In this document: positions 25,536 through 36,300 of the stretch, in pieces
How the letters are laid out: every line of letters begins with the position of its first letter
Position numbering within the stretch: the first letter of the stretch is position 1
Assembly (NCBI RefSeq): GCF_964656455.1
Contig: NC_135715.1
Location: 74,289,414-74,353,413, forward strand
From: Halichoerus grypus
Lineage: Eukaryota > Chordata > Mammalia > Carnivora > Phocidae
Length of the DNA stretch: 64,000 nucleotides
Direction of reading: 5' to 3'
Made by a program: the position numbers and the translations under genes
The notes under the pieces: generated by a model
The model's input: only the letters and a program-made list of their open reading frames with translations
What the model was told of the DNA's origin: nothing
Databases searched by the model: none

Positions 25536-25753
25536 TTAAAAGTCAGTCCAGGGGTGGCTGGGTGGTTCAGTTGGTTAAGCATCTGCCTTCAGCTCAGATC
25601 CCAGGGTCCTGGGATCGAGCCCCATGTTGGGCTCCCTGCTCATCAGGGAGCCTACTTCTCCCTCTTCCTCTCCCTGTTGCTCCCCGTGCTTCTGCACTCT
25701 CTCTCTCTTTCAAATAAATAAAATCCTTTAAAAAATTTAAAAGTCAGTCCAGG
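25536..25753 (+). mobile_element. Can-SINE, forward
   Basis: SINE body 25553-25736, starting 'gggtggctgggtggttcagt' and ending in 'aaataaataaaatccttt'. A perfect 17-base target duplication TTAAAAGTCAGTCCAGG lies at 25536-25552 and 25737-25753. The CT-rich run before the A-rich tail is complete. Confidence 0.96.
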
Positions 25754-25754
25754 A

Positions 25755-26860
25755 GTTAAGGGCAATTGACATACTTCATTTATGTGTCAAAGAGGAAATT
25801 GGACATTATGAACTAAATGAAAATGAAAACATGATGTATCAAAATTTATAAGAGGCAGTTGATGCAGTACTTAGAGGGAAATTTTTAGCACTATATCTAT
25901 AAAAAAGAATGTTTTCAAATAAACAGCTCTAGCTTCCACATTAAGAAACTAGAAAAAAGACAAATGAAACCCAGCTGAGAAGAAGAAAGTAAACAATAAA
26001 GATAAAATGACCAAATTATACAATGGGTAAAATATTCAAATAGATACTTCACCAAAGAATATATGTGAATAACAAAGCCAATGAAAAGATGCTCAACATC
26101 ATTAGTTATGAGGTAAATACAAATTAAAACCAAAATGAGATAGCAACACACAACTATTAGCATGGCTAAAATTATAAAAATGTCAACACCAAGTGTTGCT
26201 GATGATGTGGAGCAATTGCAACTCTCATATGCTGCTCATAAGAATGTAAAATAGTACAACTGCTTTGGAAAGCAGTTTGGCAGTTTCCTAAAGGTGTAAT
26301 GTACATATACATAAGACCCTGTCATTCCACTCCCTGTGAAAGCCTATGTCCACACAAAGACTTGAGCATGAATATTCATAGCAACTTTTTTGCAATGGCC
26401 AAAACTAGAAACAACCCAAAAGTGCACTGACAGGTGAATGAAAAGACAAATCACCATACAATAGACTATTATTCAGCAATCAAAAGGAAACAAAAAACTA
26501 TTGACCCATACAACAACATGGATGGCTCTCAAAATAATTATGTTAAGAGAAATAAACCAGGCCAAAAAGTTTGCAAACTGTATGGATCTGTTTATAAAAA
26601 TTCCCAACAAATTTATAGTGGCAGAAAGCAGATCAATGGTTAACTGGAGACAGGGTGGTGGGTGGGATGTGGCAGGGAAGGGCAGGAAGGAATGTTCACA
26701 TTGCAGGATAAGGAGACTCCTAGGGTGCTAGATATATTCTTGATTGTGGTAATGATCTTATTAGCATAATGTATGTCAAACATGTCAAATTGTTCACTTT
26801 AAATATGTTCAGTATATTGTAAGCCAATTATGCCTTGATAAGCTTCTTTAAATAATATTT
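25755..26860 (+). mobile_element. Old L1 ORF2 end and 3' UTR remnant
   Basis: Matches an old L1 from late ORF2 ('gaaaagatgctcaacatcat', 26082) to a 3' UTR with 'ttaagagaaataaaccaggc' and 'tgattgtggtaatgatctta'. All frames are broken; the small frames at 26434-26731 belong to it. Confidence 0.75.
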
Positions 26861-26964
26861 AAATGAGCCCTAATTCATAAATGTGGTGAAATAAGTACTG
26901 TAATAAGGGAATGGTGATAAGCTCATTTTGTTCCCATTTTAGGAGAGAATATTTATATTGTCAT

Positions 26965-28139
26965 AAGTTCTGCATTAAAATTGAGAATTTTAGTGAAAAA
27001 TAGAGCTTTTCCCCTAAGATCAGGAACAAGACAAGCATATCCACTCTCACCACTTCTATTCAACATAGTACTGGAAGCCCTAGCCACAGCAATCAGACAA
27101 GAAAAAGAAATAAAAGACACACAAATTGGTAAGGAAGAAGTAAAACTGTCACTATTTGCAAAGGACATGATACTATATATAGAAAACCCTGAGGATTCCA
27201 CCAAAAAAACTACTGGAACAGATAAATGAATTCAGTAAGGTCACAGGATACAAAATTAATATACAGAAATCAGTTGCATTTCTATACGCTAATAATGAAG
27301 TAGCAGAAAGAGAAATTAAGAAAACAATCCATTTACAATTGCACCAAAAATAATATAATACCTAGGAATAAACTTGACCAAGGAGTGACAGGTCTGTACT
27401 CTGAAAACTATATAACATTGATGAAAGAAATTGAGGATGACAAACAAATGGGAAGATATTCCATGCTCATGGATTGGGAGAACAAATACTGTTAAAATGT
27501 ATTCCCAAATCAGCACATTTAATGCAATCCCTAACAAATACCAACAGTATTTTTCACAGAACTAAAACAAATAATCCTAAAATTTGTATGGAACCAGAAA
27601 ATACTCTGAATAGCCAAAGCAATATTGAAAAAGAAGAACAGGACTACCTGGGTGGCTCAGTTCGTTAAGCGTCTGACTCTTGATTTCTGCTCAGGTCATG
27701 ATCTCACAGTTGTGAAATTGAGCCCCATGTCGGGCTCCACGCTTGGTTGTGGAACCTGCTTAAGATTCTCTCACTCCGTCTCCCTCCCCCACCCCCCCCA
27801 GCTCTCTCTCCCTCTCTCTCTCCCTCTCTCTCTCAAGAAAAAGAAGAACAAACCCAGAAGTATCACAATCCCAGTTTTCAAGATACTGCAAATCTATAGT
27901 AATCAAAGCAGTATGGTACTGGCACAAAAATAGACACATATATCAATGGAGCAGAATAGAGAACCCAGAAATAAACTCATGATTACATGGTCAATTAATC
28001 TTCAACAAAGGAGGCAAGAATATGCCACAAGAAAAAAGACACTCACTTCAACAAATGTTGGGAAAATTGGATGGCTACATGCAAAAGAATGAAATTGGAC
28101 CACTTTTTACACCACACACAAAAATAAACTAAAATTGAC
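26965..28139 (+). mobile_element. L1 ORF2 remnant (reverse transcriptase and downstream)
   Basis: Starts at the reverse transcriptase '[10 protein letters not shown]' segment (from about 27005). The active-site block reads [11 protein letters not shown], so the FADD motif has become FAKD. It continues through downstream ORF2 to about 28139 with frameshifts. A SINE interrupts it at 27641-27837. Confidence 0.85.
27628..27850 (+). mobile_element. Can-SINE, forward, inside an L1
   Basis: SINE body 27641-27837, starting 'ggactacctgggtggctcag' and ending in CT repeats. The target duplication AAAAAGAAGAACA (27628-27640, 27838-27850) is perfect. The element carries 'gtctgactcttgatttctgc' in place of the usual 'ctgccttcggctc', the mark of a different Can-SINE subfamily. 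Confidence 0.95.
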
Positions 28140-30660
28140 TTATTTATTTTTAAAGGTTATTTTTTCCTTTGAATGGGCCACACTTTCCTATTTCTTTGTA
28201 TGTCTTATGAATTTTTTGTTGAACACTGGAAATTTAAATCTAATAATGTGGTAACTCTGGAAATAAAATTTTCCCTTCTCCCCAAGTTTTGCTGGTTTTT
28301 GTTATTTTTATTTGTTTATTGTAGGCTGCCTCTGTGCTGAGGATCAACTTGAGGCATACATTTACTGTCCTCTTAGGTCTTTTCTAGACTTCTTCCTGGG
28401 CACAAGTGGTCACTTTTTAATTTTACTTGTATATATAGCTATTTTTGAATGCCCTAGTTTTAAATATGTCTGGCTCCTAAAAGGGGAAAAATGAAAAAAA
28501 TGGAGTGGAAAAAGAGTTCTGGTGTTTTAAGGCCCTCTGAAGTCACTTCAGCCAGAGGGGAGGGGCTTGGAACAATGCAGGGATGTACAACAACACTTGC
28601 TGTCTTCCCCTTTGCACCTCTGTGATCAGAAGCAGCAGTCAGTGATCAAAGACCTCCAATATTTGGATAACAGGTTTCTTTCCCCCAGCCAGCATCCCCT
28701 AACCTGTATGCAAGATGCTCCAGAAATATGTGACTGGGAGTGTATGATGGGTAGCTGCTACTACTGGGTAGTGCTAAGAGCTGAAATTGACCAAAGCTAA
28801 ACACAATTTACCATGCAAGTCACCCCCTGGAATATGCAAGCCTTCAACAGATTTCAGAGTTCAAAAACAGACACATTCTATGAGTGCAGTTTTGTTGTTT
28901 AGGGGGAAGACAGATCCCCATTGCTGCTTATTCTGCCATCATCCTAGAATACTGTTACATTTATTTCTGCTCTGATCTTTATTATTTCCTTCCTTTTGGC
29001 TGTGGGCTTAGTTGTTCTTGTTTTTCTAGTTCCTTAAGTTGTTAAGTTAGATTGTTTGAAATCTTTTTTTCTTGATATAAACATTTATTGCTATAAACTT
29101 CCTTCTTAAAATTGCTTTTATCATACCCCAGTTTTGGTACATTGTGTTCTCATTTTTGTTTGTCTAAAGATACTTTCCAATTTCCTTTTCTGTTTCTCAA
29201 CTGTTTTTGTTGAGCTTTGTTTTTTAATTAAGGTATAATTAATCTACAGTGTTATATTAATTTCAAGTGTATAACATCGTGATTCAACAACTCTATATGT
29301 TATGCTATGCTCATTCCAAGTGTAACTACCATCCATCACCATACAATGCTATTATGGTACCCTTGACTATATTCACTGTGCTATACCTTTAATACCATGA
29401 CTTATTCATCCCATTAGTGGAATTACTGGATCATATAGTGTTTCTTTTTAATTTTTGAAGGACCTCCATACTATTTTCCACAGTGGCTTACACCAATTTA
29501 CATTCCTGACAGTGCATAAGGACTCCTTTTCTCCACATCCTCACCAACATTTGTTATTTTTTGTTTTAATTCTAGCCATTCTGACAGGTATGAGGTGTGG
29601 TTTTGACTTGCATTTCTCTAATGATTAGGGATGTTGGGCATCCTTTCATGTGTCTATTGACTATCTGCAAATCTTCCTTAGAAAAATATCTATTTGGGTC
29701 CTCTGCCAATTTTTAGTTGAAATATTTCTTTTCTTTTCTTTCTTTCTTTCTTTTTTTTTTTTTTGGTGTTGACTTCTGTAAGTTCTTTATATATTTTGGA
29801 TTTTAAGTTCTGATTGGATATATGATTTGCAAATATCTCCCATTCAGTAGGTTGTCTTTTTGCTTTGTGGCCCAAGATGTGATCTATCCTGTATAGTGTT
29901 CCACGTGCACTGGAGAGGAATGTGTATTCTTGTGCTGTTGGATCAAATGTTCTGTATGTGTCTATAAGGTCCATTTTCTCTATTGTGTTATACAGGTAAG
30001 CTGTTTCCTTATTGATTTTTCCATCCAAATGATCTATCCATTGTTGAAAGTGAAGTATTGAATTCCTACTATTATTATATTGCTCTGACTTTGCCCCTTC
30101 AGTTTTGTTAGTACCTGGTTTAAATATTTAGGTGCACCAATGTTGGGTGCAAATAAATTTACATTTCTTATATCCTCTTAATGAATTGACCCTCATACTA
30201 TACAGTGACCTTCTTTGTCTCTTATGACCAATTTGGCCTGAATGTCATTTTATCTAATATAAGTATAGCCACTCCTGCTCTCTTTTGGTTACCATTTACT
30301 TGTAATATATTTTTCAATACCTTTACTTTGTGCCTATGTGTCCTTAAAGCTGAAGTGAGTCTCTTAGCAGCAGCATACTGTTAGATCTATTTTTGTTTTT
30401 AGATTTTATTTATTTTAGAGAAAGAGAGAGAGAGCATGCATAAGCTGGGGAGGAGGGGCAGAGGGAGAAACAGATTCCCCACTGAGCAGGGAGCCCAATG
30501 CAGGGCTTGATCCCAGGACCCTGGATCATGACTTGAGCTGGAGGCAGATGCTTAGCTGACTGAGCCACCCAGGCACACCTGGATCTTATTTTTTTATCCA
30601 TTCAGTCACTGTGTCTTTTGATTGGAGAATTTAATCCATTTACATTTGAAGTAATTACAG
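28140..30660 (-). mobile_element. Mosaic of old L1 pieces, reverse
   Basis: Pieces in reverse orientation and not in element order: a 5' UTR-like stretch (28140-28950, ending 'attctgccatcatcctagaa'), an ORF2 middle piece (28965-29215), a 3' UTR with ORF2 end (29220-29870), and an endonuclease-region piece (29870-30650) interrupted by a SINE. The frame at 29690-30028 on the minus strand shows residual endonuclease-domain peptide (DHILGHK). No intact protein. Confidence 0.7.
30382..30593 (-). mobile_element. Can-SINE, reverse, inside an L1
   Basis: SINE body about 30395-30579, from T-rich to 'tgagccacccaggcacacc'. The flanks TAGATCTATTTTT (30382) and TGGATCTTATTTTT (30580) are the imperfect target duplication. 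Confidence 0.9.
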
Positions 30661-31626
30661 ATAGGTAAGGACTTACTATTGCCATTTTAACAAAATTTAT
30701 CATTCTCACAGTTCCTAAAGATAAAGCACAGAATGCCACATAGGGCCACGAGGAAAAGATACCAGGGTGGTCAGAAGGCAGAACACAGGAGTTGGGGAGC
30801 ACTTAGGCCTTGCCTTTTTTGGGGTTTCCATCAGAAAACAAGGCAGAGCAGGGTAAACAACCCAGGAATGGCTAGTTTGAGTGATAGTTTGATTTTTGCA
30901 GGCTTTGGGCTAGAGGTGGTTTCTAGTTGCCTGGTCCCTGGTTCTGGGATGATTACAGCAGAGGAATATTGCCTCCTGGGGTGTATGGGTCAGTTAGAGG
31001 AGATAGGGCTGTGGATTTAGCCCTTGAGTTTGCAGATCAAAAGCATCCTCCCAGCTGAGATCTTACTATCTCTAAGAACAGACTAGCCCTGGGAGGGGCA
31101 GTCTTCAGATAGAAAGGTTTTTTAAGATGTTGAAATACTAGAATATACAGAAAATTAAAAATATATAAACAATACAGAGCCTTACCTGGTCTCAAGTCAG
31201 TACAGTCCTTATTGAATTAAAGTGATTTGTCAGTTACCAATTTGTCAGGCAGAGAGAAGAGTGAATTTTTTCAGGGGACTATAATGGCATAATTGCCTTA
31301 CACACAATGTCTGAAAGTTAAAGTTGTATTGCTAGGTAATATTGCTAGGTAATACTCTTGCATTCCTGAGATACGACTTATTTGATCAAAATATTTTTTT
31401 AGTTGGTTGTTTATAGAATATACTATTAAATTAAGCTAGCTAATACTATAGTTAGACTTTATGTACTCACATTGATTTAGTAGTTCTAGACTCTTATGAC
31501 TGCATCCATACATGCATCTCCAGGTTTTTGTGGAGGAGAAGGGAAACTGAAAGTTGCACTTTCTACCCAATACTGACAAACTAAAAGATTCCTATTTAAA
31601 TATTCTTTATTTCTGTTTATTTGCAG
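30661..31626. other. End of intron 4, nothing recognised
   Basis: About 30720-31110 is more GC-rich than its surroundings and holds a 95-codon open frame (30733-31020) without a known domain. The end carries the acceptor tract 'ttctgtttatttgcag'. Confidence 0.5.
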
Positions 31627-31715
31627 GTCAATATGGTCCTGGCTTGTCCACACTTCTGGCTGGGTTTTTTCATAGTCCCCACTGTGTGCCTGATTCTAAA
31701 TTTAATATGGAAATC
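31627..31715 (+). CDS. P4-ATPase exon 5 in window: membrane helix M10
   Basis: 89 nt, 29 codons plus TC. It encodes VNMVLACPHFWLGFFIVPTV then CLILNLIWK, the last membrane helix (M10) and its cytosolic border. The HFWLGxFxVPTxCLI stretch is close to ATP8A2. Acceptor 'tatttgcag'; donor ATC|gtaagt. TC joins G of the next exon to make Ser. The acidic pair that follows CLI in ATP8A2 (as I recall it) is replaced by neutral residues here. Confidence 0.9.
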
Positions 31716-32805
31716 GTAAGTTGAAAAATGAAGTAGTAATCAAAAGATACGTTGTCATAGTTAATTGCCCTTTTCCAATTATATGGTTTTCAAGTTAAAT
31801 TTAAAAATCTGCCATTTTATGAATATTAAAAGTCATGGAACTTTTAGAGGAAGTAAATGCCCTGTGCCTTTGCCACTGATTTACCAGCAATCAATTTAGG
31901 GAAAAAAAAAAAAAAAAGATGGAATCAAAATTCACAAGAGGTAAAATTTGTAGTGATATTACCTAGCTTGTGATTTTTTTCTGAACGGTCATCCATTTAC
32001 TCTTTAGAAGTGGGACTTATATAACTTCTATCCACTTTAGAGTAACCAAAACCTGATATCAGAGGGTCACAGATTAAAAGCTAATAATAAGAAATAGGAA
32101 GATATTCAAATTAGAAAGACATTCTTCACTTTTTAAAAGCATTTGGAATAAGAATCTGTCAAATATAGTTCTCCCAGAATATGTAACTATTAGATTACAG
32201 AATCCTCCCACTTTTTTTTTTTTTTATCCAACAGGGAAAAAAAGCTTTAAACTAAGGTGCTAGAAATCCCTGAAATCCCTAATGTGGGACAAAAAAATCC
32301 ATGAAATTACAAGATTTTAAATCAGAAATAACTTACATAAGGTCATTGTACATAATCTGCAACATAGAGATCTGAAACATTACAAATTTCAAACTAAGAA
32401 ACAGAGAAAGGAATATTCTAGAAGGGATAATATTAATTTTGCTTTTTAATGTCCAATTCTTCCTTAATCCTTCTATGTATCAGGGCGAACACAATTATTT
32501 GAGAAAATGTGCCCTTAGATCCAAAGAGATGTACAAATGAGTATTTGGAACATAATTTGTTTAGAAATTGGGTACCACCTACAGGCATTTAAATGGATTC
32601 CTCTGGAAGTGAGGGCTGAGATGCATCTGCCACTACTGTTTTCCAGGAAACTTTGCCTAGTAAATTCCATAGTTATGTAAGGATACCAAATTTTTGCTTG
32701 ATAATGTGTAACTGTGAGATGGCTAAAATTTAATACTAATATCCCTGAAAAATTTTTGGAAAGTGATCCATGGTATTGAAAGAAGGTCTTAACTTGGATC
32801 TTTTA
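31716..32805. other. Start of intron 5, nothing recognised
   Basis: AT-rich sequence with A and T runs (31903-31918, 32212-32225). No gene or clear repeat. Confidence 0.6.
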
Positions 32806-33128
32806 AAACCTATGATCTCACTCATATGTGGACCATAAGGAATAGCACGGAAGACCATAGGGGAAGGGAGGGGAAACTGAAGGGGGAAATCAGAGAGGGA
32901 AACAAACTATGAGAGAATCTGGACTCTAGGGAAACAAACTGAGGATTTTAGAGGGGAAGGGGGGTGAAGGGATGGGAGAGCCTGGTTATGAGTATTAAGG
33001 AGGGCACTTGTGGTGATGAGCACTGGGTGTTATAAGCAACTAATGAATCATTGAGCACTACATCAAAAACTAATGATGTTATTATAGCCACCACTAACTG
33101 AAGATAATAAAAATAAATAAATAAAAAT
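32806..33128 (+). mobile_element. 5'-truncated carnivore L1 3' UTR
   Basis: Matches the carnivore L1 3' UTR: 'gtggaccataaggaatagca', 'gagcactgggtgttataa' and 'ctacatcaaaaactaatgat', followed by an AATA-rich tail. The outer full-length L1 inserted in its tail. Confidence 0.85.
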
Positions 33129-33139
33129 AAAATCTGTGG

Positions 33140-34418
33140 GGGAGGAGCAAGATGGTAGAGGAGTAGGAGACCTAAGTTTTGTCTGGTCCCAGGAATTCAG
33201 CTAGATAGGGATCAAACCATTCTGAACACCTACGAACTCAACAGGAGATTGAAGAAAAGAATAGCAACAACTCTCTGAACAGAAAAGCGACCACTTTCTG
33301 GAAGGTAGGACGTGCGGAGACGTGAATCGGAGGCGATATTCGGGAAGATAGCGGGGAAGGGGGCCTCTGTCAGCTGCTACCAGCAAGTGATAGAGCAGCA
33401 GAGCACAAAATCGGAACTTTTAGAAGTCGGCTCTGCTGAGGGACATTGCTCCAGTGGCTAAGCGGGGGGTGGTACCCTCCCCAGGACAGTGTGGTCTCAG
33501 GGCCCTTGGGGTCACAGAAAGACCGGGGGTGCCTGAGTGTGGCAGAGCTCCCAGATACCGGAGCGGGGAAGCTGGCTGCAGAGATGGAGCAGAGGCACAG
33601 GCTCTCAGCTCGGGGTTGCCATAAACCGTGATCTGCAGCACAGTCGGGCCACTGCTCCTCCAGCAGAGACCCAACAAGCGGCAGATCCGGGGAGACTCCC
33701 CTTCCTCCCCCAGAGCGGAGTGGGAGTCCACTGCATGGGTCTGCTGGGTTTGGAGACTCCACACGGGGTCGTGCACCAGAGATAGAAATGCTCGGTCACA
33801 GGCCGGGTGAGCATGGAGTGTGGCCAGAGACCGGGGAGACGGGAGTGACTGACTGCTTTTCTCTGGGGGTGCACTGAGGAGCGGGGCCCCGAGCTCCCGG
33901 CTCCTCCGGCTCCTCCGTGGCGGAGATTGGGAGGCCACCATTTTCACTCTCGGCCTCCAAAGCTGTACGGAAAGCTTGCAGGGAACAAAAGCTCCCGAGA
34001 GCAAACCCGAGCAGATTACTTAGCCCGGACCGGCAAGGGTGGGGCAATTCCGCCTCCGGCAAAGACATTTGGGAACCACGGCAACAGGCCCCTCCCCCAG
34101 AAGATCAGCGAGAACAGCCAGCCAAGACCAAGTTTACCGGTCAATAAGAACGGCAGAACTCCAGCGCTAGGGGAATACTGCATATAGAATTCATGGCTTT
34201 TTTACCATGATTCTTTAGTCTTTCAAAGTTAATTTTTAAAATTTTCTTTTTTTTAAATTTTTCTTTTTCCCCTTTTCTACCAACATCTTATCAATCCCTT
34301 TTTAAAAAATCTTTTTTATTTTTCATTTTTAGGGACATATTCTAGCCCTTCATCCTAGTTAACCTTATTTTCGGTATATATATATAAGTTGTTCTCTCTT
34401 TAAAATTTTGGGATATGG
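33140..34418 (+). promoter_or_regulatory. L1 5' UTR (internal promoter region) of the outer element
   Basis: GC- and CpG-rich from about 33290 to 34150, then AT-rich. Like other mammalian L1s it should carry the internal RNA polymerase II promoter. The first bases include 'caagatggtag', a form of the AAGATGG motif bound by YY1 in human L1. Long minus-strand open frames here (33420-34004, 194 codons; 33370-33762, 130 codons) have no known domain. Confidence 0.7.
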
Positions 34419-35333
34419 GAACAGGAGGGGGGAAAGATGGCGGAGGAGTAGGGGACCCTATTTAAACTGGTCCCTGGAATTGAGCTGGATATCTACCAGA
34501 CCACTCTGAGCACCCATGAAACCAGCCTGAGATGTAAGAAGATCTGGATATCTACAAACAAAATATTGCACGCAGTTGGTTTCGAGGTACGAAGCAGGGA
34601 GCCGTGATTCTGCAGGCAGATATCGGAGGATAAACAGCAGCGGGAGGATGCCTGGCCACGGGGATCCTACACCACCGGTGAGTGACAGCCTCGCGCACTG
34701 GGGACCAGGAACAGACTCGCAGACTGGTAGCAGCGGGGAAAGGACTTTAGGGCAGCCCCCAGGGTGGAAACCCGGAGCGGCGGGGTCGCGCCTGCGAACT
34801 GCAACCCCCGGGGCGGAATCCCGGAGCAGCGGGGTTGCGCGTGCGCAAACTGAGAGCGGCTGGCGGTTTTAGAAGCACAAAGGGCAGAGATGTACCGACC
34901 TGGAAGCAGGACTGGGGGCGCTGCGGAGGGGCGCACAACCCAGGCCGCTGCAGTTTATAGCAGCATGGACAGAAACGGAGACGGTGTGGCCTGGAGAGCT
35001 CACTGAAGAACAGACTGTGATCTCTCTGCTCTGAGGCAGAGGGCTGGAAACCGTCTCTTCTGCTCTGACTCACGGAAGAGACGTGGAAAGCCACCAGAGA
35101 ACAAAACCCCAAAAACTGATTCCCGCTGAGCCCATCCCCCACCAGAGGGGGGCAGGGCAATTCCACCCAAATGGGGTTGCCTGAGTAACAGTGCGGCAGG
35201 CCCCTCCCACAGAAGAGAGGCTGGGAAAACAAGAGGCCAGCAACCCTAAGGTCCCAAGAAAACAGGTGCATCTTGCTTGGGTTCTGGTCAATAATTTGGA
35301 CCCTATACATTCCCTCAAACACCCATCAACAGA
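34419..35333 (+). promoter_or_regulatory. L1 5' UTR (internal promoter region) of the inner element
   Basis: Starts with 'ggaaagatggcggaggagt', which holds AAGATGGCGG, a good YY1-type site at the position used by human L1. GC- and CpG-rich, with a tandem duplication of about 49 bases (34752-34800 and 34801-34851). A 191-codon open frame runs on the minus strand (34747-35322). Confidence 0.75.
34752..34851. repeat. GC-rich tandem duplication in the L1 5' UTR
   Basis: Two units of about 49-51 bases, each of form 'gca.ccccc.ggg.ggaa' then 'cccggagc.gcggggt.gcgc', lie head to tail. Confidence 0.8.
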
Positions 35334-36245
35334 ATGACTAGGAGGAGCCCCCAAAATAGAAAAGACTCAGAGATTATGACTTATGCTGCAGATTTACAAA
35401 TGGATGCAGATATAACCAAGATGTCGGAGATGGAATTCAGGCTAGCAATTGTGAAGACAATGGCTAGAATGGAGAAATCAATTAATGGCAACATAGAGTC
35501 TCTAAGGGCAGAAATGAAAGGTGAATTGGCAGAACTTAAAAATGCTATCAATGAGATCCAATCCAATCTAGATAATCTAACAGCTAGGGTAACTGAGACA
35601 GAAGAGAGAATAAGTGACCTGGAAGACAATATAATAGATAAAAAGGGAAAAGAGGAGACCAGGGAAAAACAACTCAGAATCCATGAAAATAGAATCAGAG
35701 AAATAAGCAACACCATGAAGCGTTCCAATGTCAGAATAATTGGAATCCTGGAGGGAGTGGAGAGAGAGAGAGGACTAGAAGATGTATTTGAGCAAATCGT
35801 AGCTGAGAACTTCCCTAATCTGGGGAATGAAACAAACATTCATGTCCTAGAGGCAGAGAGGACCCCTCCCAAGATCAAGGAAAACAGGCCAACACCCTGG
35901 CATGTGATAGTAAAACTTGCAAATCTTAGAACCAAGGAAACCATCTTAAGGGCAGTTAGGGGGAAGAGATTCCTTACGTACAGAGGGAGGAACATCAGAA
36001 TAACGTCAGACCTATCCACAGAGACCTGGCAAGCCAGAAAGGCCTGGCAAGACATATTCAGGGTACTAAATGAGAAGAAAATGCAGCCAAGAATACTTTA
36101 TCCGGCAAAGCTTTCATTTAGAATGGATGGAGAGATGCAGAGCTTCCATGACCAGCAGAAACTGAAAGAACAGGTGACCACTAAGCCGGCCCTGCAAGAA
36201 ATATTAAGGGGGGGTTCTATAAAAGGAGAAAGACCCCAAGAGTGA
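35334..36245 (+). CDS. L1 ORF1 protein, intact frame (inner L1)
   Basis: An open frame of 303 codons from ATG (MTRRSPQNRKDSEIM) to TGA. ORF1p is the RNA-binding chaperone that coats L1 RNA as a trimer. Residues about 45-125 form a heptad-like coiled coil (ISDLEDNI). The RRM-like middle holds 'VRIIGILEGVERERG' and 'VAENFPNLG'. The C-terminal domain holds 'RTPPKIKENRPTPWHVIVKL' and 'QPRILYPAKLSFRMDGE'. Length is near that of other carnivore L1 ORF1 proteins. The start follows the GC-rich 5' UTR, and ORF2 begins 55 bases after the stop. Open but in an element that cannot move on its own, since ORF2 is broken. Confidence 0.88.
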   Translation: MTRRSPQNRKDSEIMTYAADLQMDADITKMSEMEFRLAIVKTMARMEKSINGNIESLRAEMKGELAELKNAINEIQSNLDNLTARVTETEERISDLEDNIIDKKGKEETREKQLRIHENRIREISNTMKRSNVRIIGILEGVERERGLEDVFEQIVAENFPNLGNETNIHVLEAERTPPKIKENRPTPWHVIVKLANLRTKETILRAVRGKRFLTYRGRNIRITSDLSTETWQARKAWQDIFRVLNEKKMQPRILYPAKLSFRMDGEMQSFHDQQKLKEQVTTKPALQEILRGGSIKGERPQE

Positions 36246-36300
36246 TATACAATAGAAATTTACAGGGACAATCTATAAAAACAACGTCTTCACAGGCAAC

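Noticed and set aside
25553..25620. tRNA-like head of a SINE as a tRNA gene
   Set aside because: The tRNA-like sequence belongs to a Can-SINE with target duplication and A-rich tail. It lacks a clean tRNA fold and 3' end. The same holds for the other eleven SINEs.
33420..34004. 194-codon minus-strand open frame as a gene
   Set aside because: It lies in a GC-rich L1 5' UTR, where long chance frames are expected, and no homology is recognised. Kept only as a finding.
35381..35839. 152-codon minus-strand open frame
   Set aside because: It is the shadow of the intact L1 ORF1 on the + strand.
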